Shown: positions 44,548 to 53,815, counted from the first letter of the stretch. The stretch: DNA of 64,000 bases from Intestinimonas massiliensis (ex Afouda et al. 2020) (GCF_001244995.1 NZ_LN869529.1:785264-849263); one strand, 5' to 3'. The notes: generated by a model from the sequence alone, not told the origin. Numbers and translations: made by a program.

Positions 44548-45213
44548 ATGCTGGAGTTCTGGTTGAGGCTGATTGCTATTGCAGTGATCGCCTATTTCTG
44601 CGGCTGCTTCAACGGGGCGGTCATTGTCTCCAAGTATATCCTGCGGGATGATATCCGCACCCATGGCAGCGGCAACGCGGGCCTGACCAATTTTTTCCGC
44701 ACCTTCGGCGGCCCATTGACCTTTGTGGTCATCCTGACCGATGTGCTTAAGGCTGTTGTGGCCGTCTGGGTGGGTGTGCTGACTGTCCAGTATTGGGGCG
44801 GAGGTACAATATGGGCCCAAGAGGAGATTGCCTTTGAGATTGTGAAATACTGGTCCGGCCTCTTCTGCCTGCTGGGCCACATGTTTCCCTGCATGTTTGG
44901 GTTCCGGGGCGGCAAAGGCATCCTCTCCGGCGGAACCGTTGCCTTCCTGCTGGACTGGCGGCTGGCTCTGCTGGCCTGGGGCGGCTTTTTGCTGCTGACT
45001 CTTCTGACCCGCTATGTCTCGCTGGGCTCCATCTATGCCGCCGCGTCGTTCCCGGTGGGGACCTGGCTGTTTGTCAGCCATGACCGGATGATTATGCTCC
45101 TGTCGCTCATCATCACGGCGCTGATCCTCTGGAAGCACCGGGCCAACTTTATGCGTCTAATCCACGGGAAAGAATCCAAGCTCACGTTTCACAAGAAAAA
45201 AGAGGGGGTATAA
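44548..45213 (+). CDS. plsY: Glycerol-3-phosphate acyltransferase
   Basis: Membrane enzyme that transfers the acyl group from acyl-phosphate to glycerol 3-phosphate, the first step of phospholipid synthesis. The 221-residue protein has five or more hydrophobic helices and the three PlsY motifs: GSGNAGLTNFFRTFG near residue 40, GHMFPCMFGFRGGKG near 110, and RYVSLGSI near 153. GGAGG precedes the ATG. gpsA, which makes its substrate, follows after three bases. Confidence 0.96.
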   Translation: MLEFWLRLIAIAVIAYFCGCFNGAVIVSKYILRDDIRTHGSGNAGLTNFFRTFGGPLTFVVILTDVLKAVVAVWVGVLTVQYWGGGTIWAQEEIAFEIVKYWSGLFCLLGHMFPCMFGFRGGKGILSGGTVAFLLDWRLALLAWGGFLLLTLLTRYVSLGSIYAAASFPVGTWLFVSHDRMIMLLSLIITALILWKHRANFMRLIHGKESKLTFHKKKEGV

Positions 45214-45216
45214 CCA

Positions 45217-46218
45217 ATGAAGGTATCGGTCATCGGCTCTGGCGGCTGGGGCACGGCGCTGGCGCTTCTGCTGCTGGAAAACGGCCATGACGTCACCCTG
45301 TGGTCCTACAGCGAGGCGGAGTCCCAGATCCTGCGGGAGAAGCGGGAAAATCCGGTGCTCAAGGGAGTGCCCCTGCCCGAGACGCTCCGCCTGACCACCG
45401 ACCTGGCCTGCGTCCGGGGCTGCAAGGTGGTGGTGATGGCTACGCCCTCCTTTGCCGTGCGGAGCACCGCCCATCAGTTGGCCCCCCACCTGGAGCCCGG
45501 CACCGTCCTGGTTTCGGTCTCCAAGGGCATTGAGAAGGATACCTCCCTGTGCCTGACTCAGGTGATTGCCCAGGAGGTGGGAGAGTGCTATCCGGTGGTA
45601 GCCCTGTCCGGGCCCTCTCATGCCGAGGAGGTGGGACGGCGGGTCCCCACCGCCGTGGTTTCCGCGTCGGAGGACCGGGCGGCGGCAGAGCTGGTTCAGG
45701 ACCTCTTCATGAACGAACGTTTCCGAGTCTATGCCTCCGACGACGTAATCGGCGTGGAGTTGGGCGCGGCGCTGAAAAACGTCATCGCTTTGTGCGCCGG
45801 CTGCTGCGACGGCATGGGCTGTGGCGACAACACCAAAGCCGCGCTGATGACCCGGGGGCTGACTGAAATTGCCCGGCTGGTCGTGGCCATGGGCGGCCGG
45901 AAGGAGACAGTAGCCGGCCTGGCTGGCGTGGGCGATCTGATCGTCACCTGCACCTCCATGCACTCCCGGAATCGGCGTGCGGGCATCCTCATCGGTCAGG
46001 GCACCCCGCCGGAGCAGGCCGTCAAGGAGATCGGCATGGTGGTAGAGGGCTACTATGCCGCCGTGACGGCCACGACACTGGCCAATAAGCTGGGGGTGGA
46101 GATGCCCATCGCCCAGGCCGCCTATGAAGTGTTGTACGAGGGCCGGGACGCCCATCTGGTGCTCACAGAACTGATGACCCGGGAAAAAAAGCACGAGCTG
46201 GAGGACAGTTGGGTGTAA
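45217..46218 (+). CDS. gpsA: Glycerol-3-phosphate dehydrogenase [NAD(P)+]
   Basis: Reduces dihydroxyacetone phosphate to glycerol 3-phosphate for phospholipids. The 333-residue protein has the Rossmann motif VIGSGGWGTALALLL, the catalytic-lysine stretch ELGAALKNVIALCAG near residue 188 and AGVGDLIVTCTS. It ends the DUF512-der-plsY-gpsA run. In Bacillus spoIVA follows gpsA; here an AT-richer stretch with a small membrane protein follows instead. Confidence 0.97.
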   Translation: MKVSVIGSGGWGTALALLLLENGHDVTLWSYSEAESQILREKRENPVLKGVPLPETLRLTTDLACVRGCKVVVMATPSFAVRSTAHQLAPHLEPGTVLVSVSKGIEKDTSLCLTQVIAQEVGECYPVVALSGPSHAEEVGRRVPTAVVSASEDRAAAELVQDLFMNERFRVYASDDVIGVELGAALKNVIALCAGCCDGMGCGDNTKAALMTRGLTEIARLVVAMGGRKETVAGLAGVGDLIVTCTSMHSRNRRAGILIGQGTPPEQAVKEIGMVVEGYYAAVTATTLANKLGVEMPIAQAAYEVLYEGRDAHLVLTELMTREKKHELEDSWV

Positions 46219-46328
46219 CGGGTATGGCCGGATAAGAAGATGATGCTCTACCGATCCGCAGGCGAAAACCGCCCATGCAAATATCATCCGTCTCACCCTA
46301 CGGAATTGTGTTGGCAAGGTGGTAGAGA

Positions 46329-46601
46329 ATGCTTGCAAAACGGAAAAAGAAACAAGTGATCGAGAGAGACTTCTTCTTGATCTGGGGTCCCGTATTTCAT
46401 TTTGCAGCTCTCGTGAGTTTTGGATGTGATTGGCTGAGGATAGGGTATAGCAGTATCAAGGACTCTATCATTCGTGCACTGTGCTTAGTGCCCGTATATT
46501 TAGGCGGCTGTTATGCCACCTATAAACTGATGAGGCGGGAGTACAGACATCGGGATATTCTGCATTCCATGGGTGGAATCACTACGGGTCTGGGGGAGTA
46601 A
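46329..46601 (+). CDS. Small two-helix membrane protein of unknown function
   Basis: A 90-residue protein with a basic start (MLAKRKKKQVIERD), two hydrophobic stretches (FFLIWGPVFHFAALVSFG and IIRALCLVPVYLGGCYATY) and a basic end. AAGGTGG lies 6 bases before the ATG. Its codons and the surrounding 650 bases are clearly more AT-rich than the rest of the window, hinting at later acquisition. I do not recognise a family. No promoter of quality is seen in the 110 bases after gpsA. Confidence 0.55.
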   Translation: MLAKRKKKQVIERDFFLIWGPVFHFAALVSFGCDWLRIGYSSIKDSIIRALCLVPVYLGGCYATYKLMRREYRHRDILHSMGGITTGLGE

Positions 46602-46602
46602 A

Positions 46603-46688
46603 GTGAAAAAATATGGTATATCTGGGGCTCTGTTTTGTCTTTTTCGGTTCTGTTTATGATAACAGGAATTCAGATCCTGACCATTTGA
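46603..46688 (+). pseudogene. Possible frameshifted small membrane protein
   Basis: A GTG directly after the 90-residue gene opens a frame reading VKKYGISGALFCLF, then stops after 18 codons. Shifting frame in the T-run near 46640 continues a hydrophobic stretch VLFMITGIQILTI to a stop at 46688. This suggests a decayed tiny membrane gene, but the evidence is thin. The rest of the gap to 46833 holds only an imperfect hairpin near 46725-46766. Confidence 0.2.
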
Positions 46689-46833
46689 GCAAATACAATA
46701 GCCTGGAACCAATCTGAAAGAGTAAGAGAAGAAGCGCGGGGAGTTTACCCGCCGCGTCTCTTCTCCTACGGCTATTCATCATCGGGTTGGGTTAGGCGGT
46801 ACTCGAGCCGGGGATTTTGGCTTAAGGCAAAAG

Positions 46834-46864
46834 AAAAGCCCTGCACCTTGGTGCAGGGCTTTTT
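46834..46864 (-). terminator. Terminator after rpmB
   Basis: Fourteen-base-pair stem (46834-46847 with 46850-46863), two-base nominal loop, A and T flanks; can work on both strands. Confidence 0.88.
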
Positions 46865-46875
46865 GGAAGTATCAC

Positions 46876-47064
46876 TCACACAGCGCGGGTGACCTTACCC
46901 GAACGGAGGCAGCGGGTGCAGACGTACACGTGCTTGGGCGTGCCGTTCACGATCGCCTTGACGCGCTTCACATTGGGCTTCCAGGGGCGGTTAGAGCGTC
47001 GGTGAGAGTGGGACACCTGAATACCGAACGTAACGCCCTTATCGCAAAACTCGCATTTGGCCAT
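46876..47064 (-). CDS. rpmB: 50S ribosomal protein L28
   Basis: Large-subunit protein, 62 residues: MAKCEFCDKGVTFGIQVSHS, RRSNRPWKPNVKRVKA, and CTRCLRSGKV. The C-x2-C pairs at each end mark the zinc-binding form. GAGGAGG precedes the ATG. It is monocistronic, with a strong terminator after it. A weak promoter-like TTGATT lies upstream near 47115, but the -10 partner is poor. Confidence 0.98.
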   Translation of the reverse strand: MAKCEFCDKGVTFGIQVSHSHRRSNRPWKPNVKRVKAIVNGTPKHVYVCTRCLRSGKVTRAV

Positions 47065-47209
47065 TTCCTTGAACCTCCTCGCTGGTCAAAGTATCAGCTT
47101 ATCCTGGACTCAAATCAAAGCATCGAATGATATATTACCAGATGGAGGCTGAAAATGCAAGTATTATTTTTCGCTTTTTCCGGATATTTGGCGGAAGGAG
47201 AAGATGGGA

Positions 47210-47238
47210 TTGCCAAATGAAGCAAACGCGGCTATACT
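47210..47238 (+). promoter_or_regulatory. Sigma-A promoter of hprK
   Basis: TTGCCA (47210-47215), 17-base spacer, TATACT (47233-47238), 31 bases before the start codon. Confidence 0.78.
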
Positions 47239-47269
47239 AAAGCGGTAAGGAAACGAATGGGGTGATCGT

Positions 47270-48220
47270 ATGGACAGCCACTATTCCGTCAAACTGGGGC
47301 AGCTCATCAAGGACTTCGAGCTGGAGGTCCTACGGGGGGCGCCGGGCTTTGAGGACATCCTGATCCAAAAAGAGGATGTAAACCGCCCGGCACTTCAGTT
47401 GGCGGGCTTTTTTGACTACTTCGACTATAAGCGCATCCAAATGATCGGCAGGGTGGAGGCCACCTATCTGGCCCAGCTCAGTGCAGAGGAGCGGCGCATC
47501 AGCTTTGACCAGCTCCTGGCCCGGGACATCCCCTGTCTCATCATCACCCGGGGCATGGACCCCTTCCCGGAGTGCATGGAGCTGGCAGAGCGCTACAACC
47601 GCACCATCCTGCGTACGCAAGAGACAACGTCGGCCTTTATGGGCGCCCTGATTGCCGCCCTGCGCAACTATCTGTCCCCCCGCATCACCCGGCACGGCGT
47701 GTTGGTGGAGGTCTACGGCGAGGGTGTGCTCCTGCTGGGCGAATCCGGCGTAGGCAAGAGCGAGACCGCTATTGAGCTGGTCAAGCGGGGACACCGGCTG
47801 GTGGCCGACGATGCGGTGGAGATCAAGCGGGTGGGCGTCAAGCGGCTGGTGGGCTCCGCGCCCGAACTGATCCGCCATTATATTGAGCTGCGGGGTATCG
47901 GCGTGGTGGATGTGCAGCAGCTCTTTGGCATGTCCGCCGTCCGCGAGGACCAGGACATCGACCTGGTGGTCAATCTGGAGCAGTGGAACGACAACACCAT
48001 GTACGACCGGCTGGGCCTGGAGGACCTCTATACGGTTATTCTGGACGTGAAGGTGCCCGCCCTCACGGTGCCGGTGAAACCGGGCCGCAACCTGGCCATC
48101 ATTGTGGAGGTGGCCGCCATGAACAACCGCCACAAAAAGATGGGCTATAACGCCGCCCAGGCTTTTACGCAGCAGATTAACGAGCACTTCGATCAGGCCC
48201 TCAGCGCCCAAAACAAATAG
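47270..48220 (+). CDS. hprK: HPr kinase/phosphorylase
   Basis: Bifunctional enzyme that phosphorylates and dephosphorylates Ser46 of HPr, the switch for carbon catabolite control in Firmicutes. The 316-residue protein has an N-terminal regulatory domain and a C-terminal kinase domain with Walker A GESGVGKSETAIELV near residues 156-163, the ADDAVEI motif and the HprK signature ELRGIGVVDVQQLFG. GGGGTGATC precedes the ATG. It has its own promoter. Confidence 0.97.
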   Translation: MDSHYSVKLGQLIKDFELEVLRGAPGFEDILIQKEDVNRPALQLAGFFDYFDYKRIQMIGRVEATYLAQLSAEERRISFDQLLARDIPCLIITRGMDPFPECMELAERYNRTILRTQETTSAFMGALIAALRNYLSPRITRHGVLVEVYGEGVLLLGESGVGKSETAIELVKRGHRLVADDAVEIKRVGVKRLVGSAPELIRHYIELRGIGVVDVQQLFGMSAVREDQDIDLVVNLEQWNDNTMYDRLGLEDLYTVILDVKVPALTVPVKPGRNLAIIVEVAAMNNRHKKMGYNAAQAFTQQINEHFDQALSAQNK

Positions 48221-48293
48221 TCAAGCCCGAAGCGGGGCGGCCTTACTGCGGGGCCGTCCCGTTCTGCTGTCCCCGTTCTGCTGCGGAAAGAAC

Positions 48294-48322
48294 TGGACGC
48301 TGACGGAGGAATATGATATAAT
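48294..48322 (+). promoter_or_regulatory. Sigma-A promoter of glmS
   Basis: TGGACG (48294-48299), 17-base spacer, TATAAT (48317-48322). Only about 65 bases of leader follow. Confidence 0.65.
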
Positions 48323-48395
48323 ATCCCATTAGATTTTGCGTAAAATCAGCCTCGCTTGTCAGAGCCGGGCTGTGGATCAATTGGAGGTAGCTGCT

Positions 48396-50231
48396 ATGTG
48401 CGGTATCGTCGGATTCATTGGAACGGAAGAGGCGGCCCCCATCCTGCTGGACGGCCTGGCCCGGCTGGAATACCGGGGCTATGACTCGGCCGGATTGGCC
48501 GTGTACGACCAGGTGGAGGGGCTGAAGGTGGTCAAGGCCAAGGGCCGGCTGCAGGTCCTGTCGGACATCGTGGAGGGCGGAAAGAACATTCATGGGACCG
48601 TGGGCCTGGGGCACACCCGCTGGGCCACGCACGGGGAGCCGTCGGACGTCAACTCTCACCCTCAGGTCAGCATGTCGGGGCGCATTGCGGTGGTCCACAA
48701 CGGGATCATTGAGAACTATGTTCAGATCAAGGAATTTCTGGAGTCCAAGGACGTTAAATTTGTCTCACAGACCGACACCGAGGTGGTGGCCCAGCTTCTG
48801 GAATACTACTACCGGGGCGACATCATGGAGGCCCTTACCAAGGTGCTCCACCGCATCGAGGGGGCGTATGCCCTCGGCATCATCTGCGCCGACTGCCCCG
48901 ACCGGCTCATCGCCGCCCGCAAGGACAGTCCGTTGATCCTGGGCTATGGCGAGGGCTGCCATTTCCTGGCCAGCGATGTGACCGCCGTTATCAAATACAC
49001 CCGGGAGGTATGCTATCTGGAGGATGGGGAAATCGCCGTCCTCACGGCGGACGGCATCACCGTCTACAATCACCCCTACCTCCAACCGGTGGAGAAGGAA
49101 AAGCACCATGTGGACTGGGAGATCTCCGCCGCCGAAAAAGGCGGGTACGAGCACTTTATGGCCAAGGAGATCATGGAGCAGCCCAAGGCCTTCCGAGACA
49201 CGGTATTTCCCCGCATCCAGGATGGCCGGGTGGTGCTGGATGACCTGAACCTCGACGGAGAGTACCTGAAAAATGCCGACAAGATTTACATCATCGCCTG
49301 CGGCTCCTCCTACCATGTGGGCATGGTGGCCAAATACGTCCTGGAAAAACTCCTGCGCAAGCCGGTGGAGGTGACGCTGGCCTCCGAATTCCGCTACTGC
49401 GATCCGCTGGTGAGTGAGCGGACGCTGTGCATCGTCATCAGCCAGTCCGGTGAGACCATCGACACCCTGGCCGCCATGCGCGAGGCCAAGCGGCTGGGCG
49501 CGCGCATTCTGTCCATCGTCAATGTGGTGGGCTCCTCCATCGCCCGTGAGTCCGACGACGTACTCTACACCTGGGCTGGGCCGGAGATCGCTGTGGCGAC
49601 CACCAAGGCCTACTCCACCCAGCTTGCGGTCATCTACCTGATCGCTCTGCGGTTTGCCGAGCTGCTGGGCACCATCGGGAAAGAGGAATACGAGGATATG
49701 GTGGCCGAGCTGCTCACCATCCCCACCAAGATGGAACGTATCCTGGAAAACCGAGAGGCCATCCAGTACTATGCCTCCATCTACTTCAACCACGAGTCCA
49801 TCTTCTTCATCGGCCGGAACATCGACTACGCCATCGGTCTGGAGGGCTCGCTCAAGCTGAAGGAGATCTCCTATATCCACTCCGAGGCGTATGCCGCCGG
49901 CGAACTTAAGCACGGTACCATCTCCCTCATCGAAAACGGCACCCTGGTGGTGGCGCTGGCGAGCTGTGTCCAGTTGTTTGACAAGCTGATGAGCAACGTG
50001 GTGGAGGTCAAATCCCGGGGTGCCGACGTGGTGGGCCTGACGGTGGAGTCCAAGGAGAGCGCGCTGAAAAAGACGGTGGACCACGCCATCCTGGTGCCGG
50101 ATACCCACCCCATGCTGCTGCCCAGCTTGGCTGTGATCCCCATGCAGCTATTTGCCTATTATGTGGCGCTGATGCGGGGCTGTGACATCGACAAGCCCCG
50201 GAATCTGGCCAAATCGGTGACGGTGGAGTGA
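48396..50231 (+). CDS. glmS: Glutamine-fructose-6-phosphate aminotransferase (isomerizing)
   Basis: Makes glucosamine 6-phosphate from fructose 6-phosphate and glutamine, entering peptidoglycan precursor synthesis. The start is ATG 48396 (after TTGGAGGTAG), which puts the glutaminase nucleophile Cys at residue 2: MCGIVGFIG. In its 611 residues the amidotransferase half shows GHTRWATHGEPSDVNSHP; two SIS domains follow (CGSSYHVGMVAKY; ISQSGETIDTLAAMREA), ending NLAKSVTVE. No glmS ribozyme fits in the short leader. Confidence 0.97.
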   Translation: MCGIVGFIGTEEAAPILLDGLARLEYRGYDSAGLAVYDQVEGLKVVKAKGRLQVLSDIVEGGKNIHGTVGLGHTRWATHGEPSDVNSHPQVSMSGRIAVVHNGIIENYVQIKEFLESKDVKFVSQTDTEVVAQLLEYYYRGDIMEALTKVLHRIEGAYALGIICADCPDRLIAARKDSPLILGYGEGCHFLASDVTAVIKYTREVCYLEDGEIAVLTADGITVYNHPYLQPVEKEKHHVDWEISAAEKGGYEHFMAKEIMEQPKAFRDTVFPRIQDGRVVLDDLNLDGEYLKNADKIYIIACGSSYHVGMVAKYVLEKLLRKPVEVTLASEFRYCDPLVSERTLCIVISQSGETIDTLAAMREAKRLGARILSIVNVVGSSIARESDDVLYTWAGPEIAVATTKAYSTQLAVIYLIALRFAELLGTIGKEEYEDMVAELLTIPTKMERILENREAIQYYASIYFNHESIFFIGRNIDYAIGLEGSLKLKEISYIHSEAYAAGELKHGTISLIENGTLVVALASCVQLFDKLMSNVVEVKSRGADVVGLTVESKESALKKTVDHAILVPDTHPMLLPSLAVIPMQLFAYYVALMRGCDIDKPRNLAKSVTVE

Positions 50232-50239
50232 AACGAAAT

Positions 50240-51850
50240 ATGAAGAAGAGACTGACGGTCCTCTGCGCGGCCCTGGCCCTGGCCCTGGCCGCCTGCGGCG
50301 GCACGGCGGGGGAGAGCGCCCCGCCGGCAGCATCCGCCACACCCTCGCCTGCGGTATTGCCGGTGACGGTGAAGTACGGCATCTCCAATTCCTGGGACGC
50401 CCTCATGCCCTACAACAGCGTATCGGGCAGCAACTACGCCCGTATGGTCTACGACAAGATCTATGACCGTCTGGCCTATGTGCATGCGGACGGGACCCTG
50501 TCCCCGCGGGCGGCCAAGAGCTGGGAGAGCGCCGACGGCGGCTATGCCATTGTGTTTCATCTGGATGAACGGTCGGCCTTTCACGACGGCACACCGGTGA
50601 CGGCGGAGCACTGGGCCCGGACCTTTTTCCTGATGACAGACCCTGCGTGTCCCACGCTGGGCCGGGGCAACTTTGCCGGGCTTGTGGGTACGGATGAAGA
50701 CGGCTGTCGACTGGAGGGGGAGCCCTTCGGAGCGGAAGCGGCGGACCCCTATACCTTCAAGCTCACCTTTAAGGACCCGGTGATCCCTGAGGACTTCCTG
50801 CTGGAAAAAAACCGGGAATTCTACGTTCTGCCCACCCACCGGCTGGAGGGGGTGGACCCGGCGGAGATCATGGAGCAGGCGCTTTGGCTGGACCCCATCG
50901 GCTCCGGCCCCTGTAAGTTTGTCTCCGAGCTGCCCGGCAGCCAGATCCAATTGGCCGCCAACCCCAAGTATCCGCTCGGCGCGCCCGGCTTCGACTATCT
51001 GGTCATCACCGTGATGGATAAGGCCAACCTGCTCACCGCGCTGATCGCCGGGGACCTGGACTACTACGCCATCGGCGGCAGCGTGTCCGCCGAGGATGCC
51101 GATGTGGCCCGTTCTCACGGCCTGGAGGTCCTCCCGGGCACCGTGCCCAATACCTTCTATGAGCTGATGCTCAACAACAAGACCCTGCCCGACGCCCAGC
51201 TCCGGCGGGCAGTGGAGCTGGCGCTGGACAAAGAGCTGCTCTGCCTGCAAAGCAGCCAGGGGTTGGGGCAAGTGACCGGTAGCTACGTGGTCCCCACCAG
51301 CGTCTACGCGCCGCAGGAAAAGACGGCGGCGATTCGGGATACGGAGGAAGCGGAGGCCCTGCTGGCAAAGGCCGGCTACGACGGGCGGACCTTCACCCTG
51401 GCCTGTACCTCCAGCCGGGCGGGACTGGCCGCGCTCATGCAGCAGAATCTGGCGGAGGCCGGCATCCGGGTGGAGATTGAGACTGTGGATTCCGCCACTC
51501 TGTTTGCCGGAATGTCCGACGGCATCTATGACATGGCCATCGCCAGTCATACCCCCAACGCCCTGCCCTTATGGTTCGTGGAAAGCCGGTTCACGGAGGG
51601 CAATAATCTGTTTCATGTGGCTGACCTGTCGCCTTATCAGGCCCTGATCTCCGCCGTCCGGACAGAGCGGGACCAGCCGGCCCGGCAGGCACTGGTGGAG
51701 GAGCTGGACAATCTGCTGGCCCAAGAGCGGCCCTTCATCCCGCTGTGGTTCTCCACGGCGCTGCACGTCCAGTCTCCCACGGTGACCGGTATCGACTATC
51801 CCTCTGCCAGCTTCTCCAACGAGAATGTGTGGGACTGGGTAAAACGCTGA
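50240..51850 (+). CDS. Peptide-type ABC transporter substrate-binding lipoprotein
   Basis: A family 5 solute-binding protein (OppA/DppA-like) of 536 residues. The signal peptide MKKRLTVLCAALALALAACG ends in a lipobox, followed by a Ser/Ala/Pro linker. The mature domain has SNSWDALMPYNSVSGS and RAAKSWESADGGYAIVFHLD. I take the ATG at 50240; a GTG at 50228 overlaps the glmS stop but sits on the GGAG site. It starts 8 bases after glmS. The ligand (peptide, nickel or other) cannot be told. Confidence 0.9.
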   Translation: MKKRLTVLCAALALALAACGGTAGESAPPAASATPSPAVLPVTVKYGISNSWDALMPYNSVSGSNYARMVYDKIYDRLAYVHADGTLSPRAAKSWESADGGYAIVFHLDERSAFHDGTPVTAEHWARTFFLMTDPACPTLGRGNFAGLVGTDEDGCRLEGEPFGAEAADPYTFKLTFKDPVIPEDFLLEKNREFYVLPTHRLEGVDPAEIMEQALWLDPIGSGPCKFVSELPGSQIQLAANPKYPLGAPGFDYLVITVMDKANLLTALIAGDLDYYAIGGSVSAEDADVARSHGLEVLPGTVPNTFYELMLNNKTLPDAQLRRAVELALDKELLCLQSSQGLGQVTGSYVVPTSVYAPQEKTAAIRDTEEAEALLAKAGYDGRTFTLACTSSRAGLAALMQQNLAEAGIRVEIETVDSATLFAGMSDGIYDMAIASHTPNALPLWFVESRFTEGNNLFHVADLSPYQALISAVRTERDQPARQALVEELDNLLAQERPFIPLWFSTALHVQSPTVTGIDYPSASFSNENVWDWVKR

Positions 51851-51937
51851 CAAAAGAAAGAAAACCTCCGTAAGGCCGAGCTTTATGGCGTGGCCTGTGC
51901 CCCCGGCTTGGGGGCCGGAAGTGCAGGAGGAACGAGC

Positions 51938-52894
51938 ATGGCGCACTATCTCTGGAAGCGGGTTCTCACCGCTGTCCCTGTTTTTTTCGGTATCACGGTA
52001 TTGGTATTCCTGCTGATGAACGCCGCCCCCGCCGATATCACCGACCTGGCCGGGAGCGAGGGCGGCGGCACCGCCGGAGACAAAGCGCTCCTGGCGGAGA
52101 CCCTGGGCCTGGACCAGCCCCTGCCGGTACGATATTTTACCTGGCTGGGCGGACTGGTCCGGGGCGAACTGGGCAGGTCGTACCGCTCCGGCCAGGCAGT
52201 CTCGGCGCTCATCGGCCAGCGCATCGGGCCATCCCTTCTCCTTACGGGGACGGGGGTGCTCCTTGCGGTGGCCGTCGCCCTGCTCTTGGGGGTCCTGTCG
52301 GCCTGGAAGCCGCGGTCCCGCTGGGACAACCTTGCCTCCAACCTTGCCATGACGGGCTCGGCCACGCCGGGCTTTTTCCTGGCCCTGCTGGCAATCTATT
52401 TCTTCTCCGTCCGGCTGCGCTGGCTGCCGGCGGCCTTTACCAGTGACTACGGCGGCGGGAGCCTGCGGGAGCTGCTGCGCCACCTGTTCCTGCCGGCGCT
52501 GGTCATCGCGGTCAGCAACGTGGGCGGCTTGCTGAAGCAGACCCGCAGCGCCTGCCTTGAGGTGCTGGGGGAGGACTATATCACCACTGCCCGGGCCAAA
52601 GGGCTGCGGGAGGGCGTAGTGGTCCTCCGCCACGGCCTGCGCTCCGCCCTCATCCCGGTGCTCACCGCCGTGCTGACCCACATTCCGCATATCATCGGCG
52701 GGTCGGTGGTGGTGGAGCGGGTGTTTGGCTGGCCAGGGATGGGCAGTCTCATGTTCTCTGCCATCAGCAGCCGAGACTACAACGTCATCATGGGGGTCAC
52801 GGTGGTCATCGCCCTGGCGGTGCTGGCCACCAGCCTTCTGCTGGACCTGGTCTATGGCCTGGTGGACCCGAGGGTGCGCTATGAGCGGATATAG
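51938..52894 (+). CDS. Peptide-type ABC transporter permease (DppB/OppB-like)
   Basis: A 318-residue permease with about six helices, beginning MAHYLWKRVLTAVPVFFGIT, the standard DppB start, and including TLGLDQPLPVRYFTWLGGLV and the EAA-type loop YITTARAKGLREGVVVLRHG. The start is ATG 51938 after CAGGAGG; a longer frame to 51890 has no homology. It overlaps the next permease by 14 bases. There is no ATPase gene in the cluster. Confidence 0.93.
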   Translation: MAHYLWKRVLTAVPVFFGITVLVFLLMNAAPADITDLAGSEGGGTAGDKALLAETLGLDQPLPVRYFTWLGGLVRGELGRSYRSGQAVSALIGQRIGPSLLLTGTGVLLAVAVALLLGVLSAWKPRSRWDNLASNLAMTGSATPGFFLALLAIYFFSVRLRWLPAAFTSDYGGGSLRELLRHLFLPALVIAVSNVGGLLKQTRSACLEVLGEDYITTARAKGLREGVVVLRHGLRSALIPVLTAVLTHIPHIIGGSVVVERVFGWPGMGSLMFSAISSRDYNVIMGVTVVIALAVLATSLLLDLVYGLVDPRVRYERI

Positions 52895-53756
52895 AGGCGC
52901 ATGGGCCCGTTTGCGGGAGGACCGGCGGGCTATGGCCGGATTGGGCCTCCTGGCGGCGGAGCTGCTGCTGGTCCTCCTGCTGCCGCCGCTGCTTGGGCTG
53001 GAGCCCAATGTCACCGACCGGGCAGCAGGCTTTTGGGCGGCGCCCTCCGGCGCCCACTGGCTGGGGACCGACGAGGTGGGGCGGGACGTATTGGCCCGTC
53101 TGATCTGCGGGGGGCGGGTATCCCTGCTGGTGGGCTTTGCGTCGGCGGCCCTGAGTCTGCTGATCGGCGTCCCTCTGGGCCTGCTGGCTGGCTACCGGCG
53201 GGGCAAATGGGAGTTCTGGATCATGCGCTGCGCCGATGTGTTCCAGTCCTTTCCCAGCATCGTGCTGATCCTGTGCCTGGTAACCCTGGTGGGTCCGTCC
53301 GTGGTCAATATCATTCTGGTCATCGGGCTGATGGGGTGGGTGAGCATCGCCCGGCTGGTCTACGGCAACACCCTGTCCATCCGGGAGAAGGAATACATTC
53401 TGGCCGTCCGAGCCCTGGGCGCTCCCACCAGAACCATTTTACGGCGCAACGTGCTGCCCAACGCCGTGGCTCCGGTATGGGCAGCCCTGGCCCAGCGGGT
53501 GGGGCGGGCCATCCTGTCCGAGTCCAGCCTCAGCTTTCTGGGGGTGGGCATCCGTACGCCTCAGGCATCCTGGGGCAACCTGATCCAATACGCCACCGGC
53601 CTGGCCACCTTCACCGGGCGGCCTTGGGTGTGGATTCCGCCCGGGGTATGCATCGTGCTGACGGTATTGGCCCTCCAATGGGTGGGGGATGGGCTGCGGG
53701 ATGCGCTGGACCCGCGCTGCCGCATCTGGAGTGAAAAATCATCCCGGCACACATAA
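52881..53756 (+). CDS. Peptide-type ABC transporter permease (DppC/OppC-like)
   Basis: A 291-residue permease whose N-terminal helix is followed by HWLGTDEVGRDVLARLICGG, the DppC/OppC hallmark, then the EAA loop EYILAVRALGAPTRTILRRN and LSFLGVGIRTPQASWGN. The start is ATG 52881 inside the end of the preceding permease gene. The cluster contains binding protein and both permeases but neither ATPase, so it must share ATPases encoded elsewhere or be incomplete. Confidence 0.93.
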   Translation: MSGYRGAWARLREDRRAMAGLGLLAAELLLVLLLPPLLGLEPNVTDRAAGFWAAPSGAHWLGTDEVGRDVLARLICGGRVSLLVGFASAALSLLIGVPLGLLAGYRRGKWEFWIMRCADVFQSFPSIVLILCLVTLVGPSVVNIILVIGLMGWVSIARLVYGNTLSIREKEYILAVRALGAPTRTILRRNVLPNAVAPVWAALAQRVGRAILSESSLSFLGVGIRTPQASWGNLIQYATGLATFTGRPWVWIPPGVCIVLTVLALQWVGDGLRDALDPRCRIWSEKSSRHT

Positions 53757-53815
53757 CCCAGGGCCCGTCCGAATATACTGGCTTATCCCGGAAACAAAAG
53801 AGGGGAGGCGCCGGT

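Noticed and set aside
46725-46766. Terminator hairpin near 46740
   Set aside because: The stem has several bulges and no T-run on either strand, so it is not convincing.
48221-48280. Terminator after hprK
   Set aside because: A GC-rich dyad is present (GGGGCGGCC with GGCCGTCCC), but it has no T-tract.
48323-48395. glmS ribozyme upstream of glmS
   Set aside because: The leader between the -10 box and the start codon is only about 70 bases, too short for the ribozyme, and its core motifs are not visible.
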